Below, in pieces: positions 10,001 to 16,211 of a stretch of DNA of 64,000 nt. The notes beneath the pieces were generated by a model that did not search any database, was not told the DNA's origin, and was given only the letters and a program-made list of their open reading frames with translations. Source of the stretch: Candidatus Omnitrophota bacterium. Lineage in GTDB: Bacteria > Hinthialibacterota > Hinthialibacteria > OLB16. Position 1 is the stretch's first letter, and each line of letters opens with the position of its first letter. The stretch covers positions 18,662 through 82,661 of the forward strand of contig JACKFH010000016.1 of the NCBI GenBank assembly GCA_020632575.1, read 5' to 3'. Made by a program: the position numbers and the translations under genes.

Positions 10001-12196
10001 GACATCCGCGTTCACCAGCGGATTCATCGGTTCGGGATCGTCCTCGATCACCGAGTTGTAATGGATGATCACATCGGTGAGCGGTTTCCCGCCATCGCCT
10101 TCCACCACCGGACTGAGGTCGATGGTCGGACCCCCGCCCCCAGGGCCGGTGTCGTTGCGAAACATGCAGACACTGGTCTCGGTTCCCACACCATAAGCGA
10201 CCGTGATGGTTCCCCCGCCGGAAGCCCACTCAATACTGAACCCGCCGACATCCGCCGCGATCACACGACCGTCGTAGGGATGAATGAAGGCGGATGTTGG
10301 GGGAGTGATGACGGGGGGAATGTTCCAGACTCCTCCGACCGGGACATCGGCGTCCTCGGGCGGAAGGATTTCGGACCCGAGCAGAAGGTTGCATTCGTCG
10401 AGCGTCCCGTTCATGTCCAGATCCAAGGAGGGATCGTTCAAGATTTCGCAGGTGTCCAGCATTCCATTTCCGTTACAATCCCGAACCGCGAGTTCGCACT
10501 CGTCGAGGATCCCGTTGGAATCGCAATCGAGACTGGAGTTGGAGGCGATTTCGCAGGTGTCGATCATTCCATTGCTGTTGCAGTCGAGACTCGGATCGGC
10601 CAGCAGATCGCAACTATCCAGAGTTCCGCTGTTGTCGCAATCGAGGGAGGGGTTCAGAGCGATCTCGCAAACATCGATTTCGCCGTTGTTGTCGCAATCG
10701 ATCGATGGATCGTCGACAAGATCGCAGGAATCGAGAGCGTTGTTGCCATCGCAATCCAGGCTGGGGTTGTTTTGTATTTCGACGACATCCGCGATGTTGT
10801 TGTTATTGCAATCGCGAGGGAACTCGTAGGCCCCCATGTCCACTGTCCCGTCGTTGATGCGGGGGAGGCCATCGAGGTCGACGGTTCCCTGAGTGGAACC
10901 ATTCGAGCCAGTGTTCTTACACGGCGATCCGGAAGTTAAACGAAGGTTGTTGTCGAGCGAGGCGCCGGTAGTGAAGACGCCCGTGTTGTTGTCGGGGCCA
11001 TCGGCATCGACAAACAGAGGGTCGGTTGTGATGTTATTACTTCCCGTTCCGCTCCAACCATCTTGAATGCAGGAGTAACTCAGGTTGGACAGCCGCAGCG
11101 CCTGGGCCTCTTGCGGCGAGGCGTTGGTGCCCTCGTTGTTCCAGAGAATCGTGTTATGGACTTGGGTCTGAAAATTCCCGTAAATGCCTCCCGCCTTGGC
11201 TCCCGATTCCGAGTCCCCATCGGCCCGGTTGTTCGCGAAAGTGCAGTTGAAAACCACCGAAGCCGAGTTCCCCGCGATATAAGCTCCCGCGCCAAACCCG
11301 AACTCGGCTCGATTCGCGGTGAACAGCGAATTGTAGATTTCCAAGTTCTCCCCATAAACACCGCCGCCGCGCGTCCCGGAGTTCCCTCGAAATTCGCACT
11401 GGAAGAACGTGCCGTTATCGACATGCGCCCCACCCCCATTACTAACGGAATCCGTCTGGTTTTCGATGAAACGACAGCGGGTCACATTGAGACCCACACC
11501 CCAGAGCCCGCCCCCATGACCGCCTTCGCCGCGATTTTGGATGAAATCGCAATCCTCGATCACAACATTCGTTCCGCTTTGTGCATGGATGCCGGACCCA
11601 TCGCGACCGTCAATATTGTTTCGAATGACACAGTTCCGGACAAAGGGGGAACCGCCTCCATACAGGAGGACTCCCGCTCCATCCACATTCGTTTGCGGAC
11701 TGTCGTCGAGTTGGCCATTCCCATTTTGAACAACGAGTCCATCCAGACCGGTCGAGGAGTTTCCATTCTGGATCAAGACCACATGGATGGAGACGTTGTT
11801 TCCGGTCAAAATCGTTGGATTGGCTTCTGGGTCACGCTGTTCGCGGGTTGGGGATCCGGTTGCGGCATACCCGCCGCGCAGCATGACGCCGGTCGGGATT
11901 TTGAACGCTCGGTTCTGAGACACGCTACCGCCAAAGTCTCCACCGCCGAAGGTGGAGGGGGGGATATTCTCCACAGTGGGCGCGTAGGTTCCGGCTGAGA
12001 TCCAAATCTCATCCCCGGAGGCCGCCGCCCCGAGCGCCGAATCGAGACTCCCGTAGGCGTTCGCCCAACTCGTTCCGCCACCGGCCGAACCGGATCGGAC
12101 ATAGAGGGTGGCGCCGAACGCTCTCTCGGAAAATCCGCCCATCGACACCGCGACGGTAAGGAGGAGGAGAATCTGTTGGAATCGGTGGATCTTCAT
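4007..12196 (-). CDS. Giant secreted protein: right-handed beta-helix, eight Asp-box (TSP3-like) repeats, long unclassified C-terminal region with coiled coil
   Basis: 2729 residues. Start ATG 12196 gives signal peptide MKIHRFQQILLLLTVAVSMG ending near AFGA, with AAAGG upstream; a longer frame to 12247 lacks a signal. Residues ~30-450 have the Asn/Gly-rich rungs of a right-handed beta-helix (choice-of-anchor Q type) closing with MGAYEFP. Residues ~458-620 contain eight calcium-loop repeats of the type DCDNNGEIDVCE, each with a Cys pair. Residues ~620-1500 are mixed beta, with a motif PGYNPNEEHA that I associate, from memory, with very large LamG-type proteins. The last ~1000 residues are helix-rich (coiled coil around ~2150-2350) and end in a beta region. 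No catalytic domain is recognised. It follows the 610-residue gene by 63 bp, so co-transcription is likely. Adhesin or surface-layer component is an inference. Confidence 0.8.
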   Translation of the reverse strand: MKIHRFQQILLLLTVAVSMGGFSERAFGATLYVRSGSAGGGTSWANAYGSLDSALGAAASGDEIWISAGTYAPTVENIPPSTFGGGDFGGSVSQNRAFKIPTGVMLRGGYAATGSPTREQRDPEANPTILTGNNVSIHVVLIQNGNSSTGLDGLVVQNGNGQLDDSPQTNVDGAGVLLYGGGSPFVRNCVIRNNIDGRDGSGIHAQSGTNVVIEDCDFIQNRGEGGHGGGLWGVGLNVTRCRFIENQTDSVSNGGGAHVDNGTFFQCEFRGNSGTRGGGVYGENLEIYNSLFTANRAEFGFGAGAYIAGNSASVVFNCTFANNRADGDSESGAKAGGIYGNFQTQVHNTILWNNEGTNASPQEAQALRLSNLSYSCIQDGWSGTGSNNITTDPLFVDADGPDNNTGVFTTGASLDNNLRLTSGSPCKNTGSNGSTQGTVDLDGLPRINDGTVDMGAYEFPRDCNNNNIADVVEIQNNPSLDCDGNNALDSCDLVDDPSIDCDNNGEIDVCEIALNPSLDCDNSGTLDSCDLLADPSLDCNSNGMIDTCEIASNSSLDCDSNGILDECELAVRDCNGNGMLDTCEILNDPSLDLDMNGTLDECNLLLGSEILPPEDADVPVGGVWNIPPVITPPTSAFIHPYDGRVIAADVGGFSIEWASGGGTITVAYGVGTETSVCMFRNDTGPGGGGPTIDLSPVVEGDGGKPLTDVIIHYNSVIEDDPEPMNPLVNADVYTEQVGVGSQTILRAQKAGLFVLEYRVRSDQPDPGRPLAFESVAVKANTPNIRETIVGDRILPIDSTLIDNGCKPQVTRGLLGGTAYVYQQVNAGPTQSHVFGIRPTVNSSDIEIYWPKPGQGVEGNADIAEVCWYCELSRYTAVWPSDPQLNVRGPEAPAVDMTSHSLVQIAYQDPPTHAIMNAGLFTTTSEGLSVVRYTDGNTKGVGETTNFDVVLTEDHSKHQVQVPWDVGEVITDATHDSTCNDGYLFDGEAANYDPMGEVYDSETKTGRVFPINRGQIEMWWYEMGLSRQGNPTDVCWPVRPVVYDCDWPTTPDRCIIIANQEGSGPFSPTKYVNPTIYEQENPSLPGYNPNEEHAIWNTNPGDTILAARDDLNSPINPTGASDPYVLVRYQDQDQGGEWEFDVVRVTREAASGSNIPGCPCDDQTNGPCTFDYPRQVGQVVIPPSPLGLALSYCPENTVVSMPTKEYVWNDRRGNLWFSRGGDGMDGTLELLTEFYENWRGEGCMPWLDDGTGDPIDVSYHVGWPTIPSDPVLNPPLSGPDVYTTLDIGQTRDRSGFKLAEVLYNEAGAVLIFPWKPSMVTLDELPDDYLATAAMLPPHIQARLKYDSVTQQLQFLGVESQQLIGIMSAADRDLIKNTFSKANHQEFRDAIDALYLESQQEGMSGVGDIAAPDSSDWGLAISSGPSMVPGWIVIGYNGRADVSEPVVVEVLRVGCPPHVGSIQVVAPDCPFDEQITLRWTGDCGGDCGDLEFYWQVAVGDNPDDFDDVDPDSPAVNPQNPWSDYIDPLRNNATGWVQGQNEIVVKGANIRTLTDNWFRVKTRGYSEACGMVVESEYTSAQLAEGWIKRVKRGINPFDQRIKDFTDSRVATYVGMLEQLGEPYSDVVAFSCNPDHLNSLGLIELYQAVLFRGKSFTVDLGIEYPPADQALILMAGNLADFYMLLGNEAYQDAADPTIAIDINTMANASAMFAFQDQLPTNENSLLFEEMTLLRGRDDRDTSIENAPVFNRLFWNFTLGDGAVAYRNNYNIVDKNSDGFIDEEDARIMFPQGHGDAYGHYLTAIKFYYDLLRNQSFNWPIRSEAVLVNQTPITVSFAHERKFARAASAKAKAGVEILNLTYREQYQENPSFQWMGYPDPVGDRHWGVTEWARRAHMGAQFDWLTADSRLPAVDENPEHEGTLRQVDRTTVAELRELPDLAEQIQNKLDEADAGLNPLGLSKNVVPFDISPSDIAAGKTHFSQIYDRAVQMLDNAVVVFNHANQFGNSLRRNQDQEVQFNNNVDDREADFNNRLIELFGYPYPEDRNPVTGDVYGINYIGPDLYHFSYVDSEDVLGFDLPEGDRFSVTFNVPTVNPTNGVLTTIPSEPVEFNRVPGYGLIKPREFTLPRKAPGEIQLARSDLLQATLKLKNSIGDYDEGLNDIESTARLLRSFYNITGAQIAIQWGALAEKTALDIAIAGMRSLQLNFQMGARLAEKSADAIAEALPDNFLAGTSNGGDLTSVARSAIKLGGVVIAEGFSAASDAFSLAELRFEQSKDLVGAQAEINVQLLSNNLEARTRVSELQAKIRNLNNIEVEVYSRMEDVRQASGRYLAAIAKGQRLLEDRTRFRQQTAADVSNYRYKDMAFRVFRNDALQKYRAQFDLSVQYIYLAAKAYDFETNLLGADNQSGENFFSSIIRERTIGQMQDGEPLVGRGLSDILARMNQNFAVLEGQLGFNNPQTETNRFSLRQELFRVAGTGESSDLTWQEVLESHRVEDLRSNEDFRRYCDPLRVIVNSPNPQPGIVIPIETTIQNGLNFFGWPLSGGDSNYSTSNFATKIRSVGVWFNNYNSTATANGLTQTPRVFLVPAGADVLRVPTVEIGEPREWLINDQVIPVPFPLNSLSLMGNRDWLPSLDNFGGQSDFGRPRRFGDFRAYHDGGSFNQNEVVSDNRLIGRSVWNTRWLLIIPGSNLVSNPDQGLDRFIYGSGAPGEGIKDILIFFQTYAYTSGKATE
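10385..10815 (-). repeat. Coding tandem repeats (~57 bp period) for Asp-box calcium loops
   Basis: Eight imperfect repeats encode units like DCDNSGTLDSCDLLADPSL, mostly 19 residues (57 bp) apart, with one or two shorter units. Conserved positions are D-x-D-x-N-G-x-x-D-x-C-[ED]. They resemble thrombospondin type 3 or Planctomycete Asp-box linkers that bind calcium. Such arrays can change copy number by slippage. Confidence 0.8.
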
Positions 12197-12259
12197 GTAA
12201 ATCGCCTTTCGTGTTGGGGTCGATCGATCTGTGAAAACGCAAGCCATTGGAAGTCGTCC

Positions 12260-14092
12260 TTAGAACCCATCGTTGAGAACGGGAACGGGGCTTGCTCGCT
12301 GGAGTCGGAAGGTTCCTTTGGCGTAAATCACATCCTTCGCCAAACCCGCCAACCCTTGTTCGAATATTCCACCCACAAGGGTGTCCCCGAACCCGACCGC
12401 CGGCAAACCGTCCTGCGGGTCGGAAGTGAATTGGAAGGTCATGTTCCAAAGAATCGTCCAGTCCGGGCCGGGTTCCCCTGGCTCGAGGTACCGGTGTTGC
12501 GGGTGGAACTGATGGTGAAAGGGATTGACCGGATCGTTGTCATGGATAGTCAGAAGTATCTGAACCTTTCCGCCGTCCTCTCCAAAATTTCCTTCACGAG
12601 TCATTTCTGGAGCGATCGGTTGACCATTTTCGTCATGAAGCGAATAGGCCGCCGTGCTGATTCGCCGCGCGAAGGGTCTTCCGTCACGGAGGGTTCCCGG
12701 TTTGAGGACCGTCCCCACTTGGCCCATCAGAGAGGGGGGGACAGGGGGTGTGAGCAACACGGATCGACCCGGTGTATCCACAATTTGGATTTCAGGATTA
12801 TTCGGATCCGGTTTTGTGGTTCCATCTCGCCAAAGCTGAATCGCTTCATTCAAAAGACGGACGCTGCCATCGGCGCCCACATGCATCATGACTCGGAATT
12901 CAAAAGGGGAGGCCGTGGGCGTGTAGGTGGTGGGGATGAGATTGGCGTCATTGACGAGGTTGAGCGACACGCTTCCCACCCAAAGGCCGGTGGCTGGGTC
13001 GGCGGTCCCTTCGACGCCCTTCGCGGCATTTTCTTCGACATCGCGGGCGCGCCCCCGGCTGAGCACGCCGATTCTCTTTCGGTAACCGTGGTCGTCTTTG
13101 ATTTCAAGAATGCTTTGGAAGACCGCGGACGCGGGGGCGTCTTTCATCCGAGTCCGATCCACCGCCAGCTGGAAGAGATGCGGAGTCAGTTCGCCCGGTT
13201 CGATTTGGACTGTTTCGGGAAGATCGAAGAAACCGAATTGCGTGTTCTGACCAGAATCCTTCCTTCCGTAATAGGTGAGAGGAACCTCCCCCCCCTTGAT
13301 GGGCAGTGTCGGATCGGGCGGGGATGTCGAATTCAATGCTCGAACCGTGACCGATCGAGATAGAGCCGAGACATTCGAGACCTCGATAGCCTGCTCGACC
13401 AATCCCCGTTCGTAATTCAATTCGGTCCCTTGAGGGAGGGCGATGTCCAGCGGCCCTTGATAATCGCTTTCGCCGTTCGAATAGACCCAATAAGCGACAC
13501 CCGGTTCGATCGTCGTTGTGGAAACGGCGTTCACTTTCTGCCAAACGCCCGCGCTGTCTAACCGCCAAAAGTCGATGGGGCTGTGAGCGGTGGAGGGGGC
13601 GAACCAGCTTTCAACCGTGGGAGGATTGTCGGGATCGACGGGAAATCCGACCAGGTTATAGGAATTGGGTTTCCAGTTTTGAGGGATGTGTAACGGCCTT
13701 CCGACTACTTTCCAGGTTGCTGGAGCGGAGCATTTGATCAAATAGGGGGTTGCCGCTTGGAAAACATAGAGATTCGTCGCGAAGGAACGTGGATCGTTCT
13801 TCGGGAAATAGAAACGCCAATCGGGAAGTTCCGGAACCAGGTTGGAGGGGTCTTCGATAAACTCGACCGGAGAGGAATTGGGATCATAGGTGGCCACACT
13901 TTCGACCGGCAGACCCAGGAGTTGAATGGAACATTCAGCCGGAAAGGGTTCCACTTCAAGGTATACGGAGTTCCACCCGGATTTGAGTTCAATGGTCTGT
14001 TCCATCCACTGGGCGTCGCATCGGTAGGCGATCAGGAAGAGTGAGATGGACCAGAGTAGATTCGCAATGGGGTGGTGACGATCAAGAATCAT
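12260..14092 (-). CDS. Exported protein of unknown function, first gene of the surface-protein transcript
   Basis: 610 residues. An N-terminal hydrophobic stretch (LLWSISLFLIAYRCDA) ends in a plausible signal-peptidase site. AAGGAG lies about 11 nt before the ATG. The mature protein is beta-rich. It starts with a motif (SGWNSVYLEV) seen in secreted proteins that report on structured, purely extracellular beta domains, followed by NLVGFPVDPDNPP, and has a region ~370-520 with repeated Pro/Asp-rich loops. No catalytic motif or known domain was recognised. The gene lies 63 bp upstream of the giant beta-helix gene on the same strand, which suggests that the two are made together and may form one surface complex. 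Function is unknown. Confidence 0.7.
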   Translation of the reverse strand: MILDRHHPIANLLWSISLFLIAYRCDAQWMEQTIELKSGWNSVYLEVEPFPAECSIQLLGLPVESVATYDPNSSPVEFIEDPSNLVPELPDWRFYFPKNDPRSFATNLYVFQAATPYLIKCSAPATWKVVGRPLHIPQNWKPNSYNLVGFPVDPDNPPTVESWFAPSTAHSPIDFWRLDSAGVWQKVNAVSTTTIEPGVAYWVYSNGESDYQGPLDIALPQGTELNYERGLVEQAIEVSNVSALSRSVTVRALNSTSPPDPTLPIKGGEVPLTYYGRKDSGQNTQFGFFDLPETVQIEPGELTPHLFQLAVDRTRMKDAPASAVFQSILEIKDDHGYRKRIGVLSRGRARDVEENAAKGVEGTADPATGLWVGSVSLNLVNDANLIPTTYTPTASPFEFRVMMHVGADGSVRLLNEAIQLWRDGTTKPDPNNPEIQIVDTPGRSVLLTPPVPPSLMGQVGTVLKPGTLRDGRPFARRISTAAYSLHDENGQPIAPEMTREGNFGEDGGKVQILLTIHDNDPVNPFHHQFHPQHRYLEPGEPGPDWTILWNMTFQFTSDPQDGLPAVGFGDTLVGGIFEQGLAGLAKDVIYAKGTFRLQRASPVPVLNDGF

Positions 14093-14316
14093 CTTAAGAA
14101 AGACTCCTTTTTTTCTATTCGCATGTTTCTATTGGAAAGTTGGACTGGAATGAAAACCTATCCCGTACAGATGGGAAATGTTTGTTCGAGACTTCAGAGA
14201 TATGGAGAATGATAGGGAGACCCCTGACGAAAACAGCGGGGCGCCAACGGAAAGGAGCAGGGGCGGACGCATACAACTACAATTCCAGAATCAACTATTC
14301 TTCTTTCAACGGATTT

Positions 14317-14346
14317 TCGACCTCTCTTTGAACTGGGAGAGGTCGA
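14317..14346 (-). promoter_or_regulatory. Perfect 10-bp stem-loop in the operon leader
   Basis: TCGACCTCTC (14317-14326) and GAGAGGTCGA (14337-14346) are exact inverted copies around a 10-nt loop. The hairpin lies in the predicted leader about 225 nt before the start codon at 14092. No T-run follows on either strand, so a simple intrinsic terminator is unlikely. An RNA-stability or protein-binding element is more plausible. Confidence 0.5.
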
Positions 14347-14394
14347 TTAACGATCCGGTCACTAAAACGGATGACGCCGACAATAGATATTCTT

Positions 14395-14422
14395 ATTGCC
14401 TCAATTGAAAAGCGGAGGCAAT
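14395..14422. promoter_or_regulatory. Inverted repeat overlapping the -10 region (operator candidate)
   Basis: ATTGCCTC (14395-14402) and GAGGCAAT (14415-14422) are perfect 8-bp inverted arms with a 12-nt spacer. The right arm overlaps the -10 hexamer at 14420-14425, a position suited to a repressor operator or an initial-transcript hairpin. Confidence 0.4.
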
Positions 14423-14447
14423 ATAACCAGTTTCTCCCGGCTGTCAA
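14420..14447 (-). promoter_or_regulatory. Sigma70-type promoter for the 14092-2991 operon
   Basis: Minus strand: perfect TTGACA (14442-14447), 16-bp spacer, TATATT (14420-14425, five of six). It points toward the exported-protein/giant/dockerin genes and predicts a leader of about 320 nt. Confidence 0.55.
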
Positions 14448-14601
14448 ACCATTTTCTTATTCTTATTCAGCGCTCCGATCCGTGGCGCCCAATCTATTAT
14501 CTAGAAAGATGTGAGGACGTCGAGAGAGATCCAACTTGGATCGAGCGCCTGCGTCGAAAATCACCGCAGGCGCCCATTCCCTCTTGGAAATCACGGATGT
14601 C

Positions 14602-15981
14602 TCAGAGCTCCTTCCACTCGCCCGCCACCGGGGCGGGGAAGTAACCCTCGTCGTCCGCCTTCACAGGAGGCGGGCTGTCGTAATCCAGATCGTCGAGATA
14701 GTTGCAGAATTCAAACTTCGAGCTGATGACATCGTCCCAAGTCACGATCTGGTTGGTGTGCGCGGCGGCGCGCCCCATGAGAGATGCGTAATCCGAGTAC
14801 ACGGCTCGCTGTGTCTCGTTGTGCGGCTTGTCATTGCGGATACTGTCGATGAAGTCGATCCACTCGTAGTCCCACGGGTTGTGCGCATCGGGTGTCGGCG
14901 ACCAAGCGATGTTGTCCTCGGCGATGCGATGATCCTTGAACAGGTGGACTGTGGCGGCGTGAATATTCCCGGAGAACTGGCCGGCCCTCTCGGTCCCGTG
15001 GACGAAAGTGGCGAACTCGTTATGACCGCCTTCCGCCCGGCGGAATCCGCAAAACGCCTTCTTGCCATTGGCGAATGTGAACTCCATCGAGTAGGTGTCG
15101 ATATTCTGTCCATGATCGTCGCTTCCCACCTCGCGTCCCCCCATCCCATGGCAAGAAACCGGCCACGAGTCCATGAGCCAGCAGCACTCGTCGATCTGGT
15201 GAATGAGGTTGTCGACCATGTGTCCGGAACCCACCCAGAGAAGGCCGACTCTGCCGAATTGAAGTTGCTCGATGAAATCGTTTGATTTCTCGCGTTGATT
15301 TGGCATCCAGCTGCGGCTGGTGAGACGGTTGGCGCGGATGTAAGAGATTTCCCCCATTTCGCCCTCTTTGATTTTTTGGATGAGAGCGGCCCGCGCCGGG
15401 GAATGGCGACACTGGAGGCCCGCCGCGATTTTCACACCCTTCTTGTCCGCTTCTTCACCGGCTTTCAGCATCCGGTGAAGGCCGGTTGGATCCGGCGCGA
15501 AGGGTTTTTCCATGAAGACGTTGATCCCCTTTTGCACGGCGTACTCGACATGCACGGGGCGGATGTAGGCGCGCGTGGTGCAGAGAGCGACATCCCCGGG
15601 ACGAAGCGTGTCGATCGCGCTCTTATACGCTTCGAAGCCAAGAAATTGCCGATCTGGAGTTACGTCGATGCTATCTTCGTCCACCTCTTTGAGCGCCTTC
15701 AACGAATCCTCGATCTTCTTTTCGTGGAGGTCGGCGATCGCGTACAGTTTGATGGGGCCCTGGTCGCGGGTGTTAAAGGCATTGGCCACGGCTCCGTTGC
15801 CGCGCCCACCGGCGCCGATCAAGGCGAGTCGGATGGTGTTATCCTCACTGGCGAATGCTCGGGGTAGATTGGCGTTTCCAAGAGCGTAACCGGCGGCCAA
15901 CGCGCCTCCGACTTTCATGAAATCGCGACGCGACGCTGATGACTCGAGTTGAGTTGTTTCTGTTTGAGACTTTTGCTTCAT
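14602..15981 (-). CDS. Tat-exported Gfo/Idh/MocA family oxidoreductase
   Basis: 459 residues from ATG 15981, preceded by a strong GGGAGG at 6 nt. SRRDFMKVGGALAAGYALG is a twin-arginine signal. The Rossmann fold follows (LALIGAGGRGNGA at ~52-64) and then FMEKPFAPD, keeping the EKP motif whose lysine is the usual substrate-contacting residue. The C-terminal alpha/beta domain follows (MEFTFANGKKAFCGFRR). Family members use tightly bound NAD(P) to oxidise or epimerise sugars; the Tat route fits export of a folded, cofactor-loaded enzyme. Substrate is not predictable. It has its own promoter candidate and lies near, but apart from, the glycosidase genes. Confidence 0.88.
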   Translation of the reverse strand: MKQKSQTETTQLESSASRRDFMKVGGALAAGYALGNANLPRAFASEDNTIRLALIGAGGRGNGAVANAFNTRDQGPIKLYAIADLHEKKIEDSLKALKEVDEDSIDVTPDRQFLGFEAYKSAIDTLRPGDVALCTTRAYIRPVHVEYAVQKGINVFMEKPFAPDPTGLHRMLKAGEEADKKGVKIAAGLQCRHSPARAALIQKIKEGEMGEISYIRANRLTSRSWMPNQREKSNDFIEQLQFGRVGLLWVGSGHMVDNLIHQIDECCWLMDSWPVSCHGMGGREVGSDDHGQNIDTYSMEFTFANGKKAFCGFRRAEGGHNEFATFVHGTERAGQFSGNIHAATVHLFKDHRIAEDNIAWSPTPDAHNPWDYEWIDFIDSIRNDKPHNETQRAVYSDYASLMGRAAAHTNQIVTWDDVISSKFEFCNYLDDLDYDSPPPVKADDEGYFPAPVAGEWKEL

Positions 15982-16107
15982 GACAACCTCCCATTGATTA
16001 GTGTCTGGCATTATGTGGTCCCTGTTTTCACCCATCGGGTTTACCCGCGACCACTGCGGGCGGTTCTATTGGCGGTCGGTGCTGGAAGTCGAGATTTCGA
16101 CACGCGT

Positions 16108-16136
16108 ATTATCTGTCAGAGTCTTTCCTGAGGCAA
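16108..16136 (-). promoter_or_regulatory. Promoter candidate for the Tat oxidoreductase at 15981
   Basis: Minus strand TTGCCT (16131-16136, four of six), 17-bp spacer, GATAAT (16108-16113, five of six). The predicted leader is about 120 nt. The 230-bp gap upstream of the gene is otherwise unremarkable. Confidence 0.45.
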
Positions 16137-16211
16137 TCGGTTTGGCGCTCGAATTTTCCGCCGAACCGCCAGTAGCCGCTCTGAAATGTGCACTTCCGCC
16201 ATTCAACCGCC

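Larger units (their letters stand above)
14093..14601. other. Long regulatory leader/intergenic region of the surface-protein operon
   Basis: 509 bases without a credible gene. It contains a minus-strand promoter (14420-14447), an inverted repeat overlapping it (14395-14422) and a 10-bp perfect hairpin (14317-14346), described separately. The predicted untranslated leader is about 320 nt. Small open frames on the plus strand here have no supporting features. Confidence 0.6.

Noticed and set aside
10385..10815. 57-bp repeats resembling a CRISPR-like array
   Set aside because: They encode Asp-box loops in frame, with diverged codons and no unique spacers.
12176..13363. 395-codon plus-strand open frame
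   Set aside because: Antisense to the exported 610-residue protein; no recognisable motif.
14317..14346. Hairpin as an intrinsic terminator
   Set aside because: No T-run follows on either strand, and it lies within a predicted leader, not after a gene.
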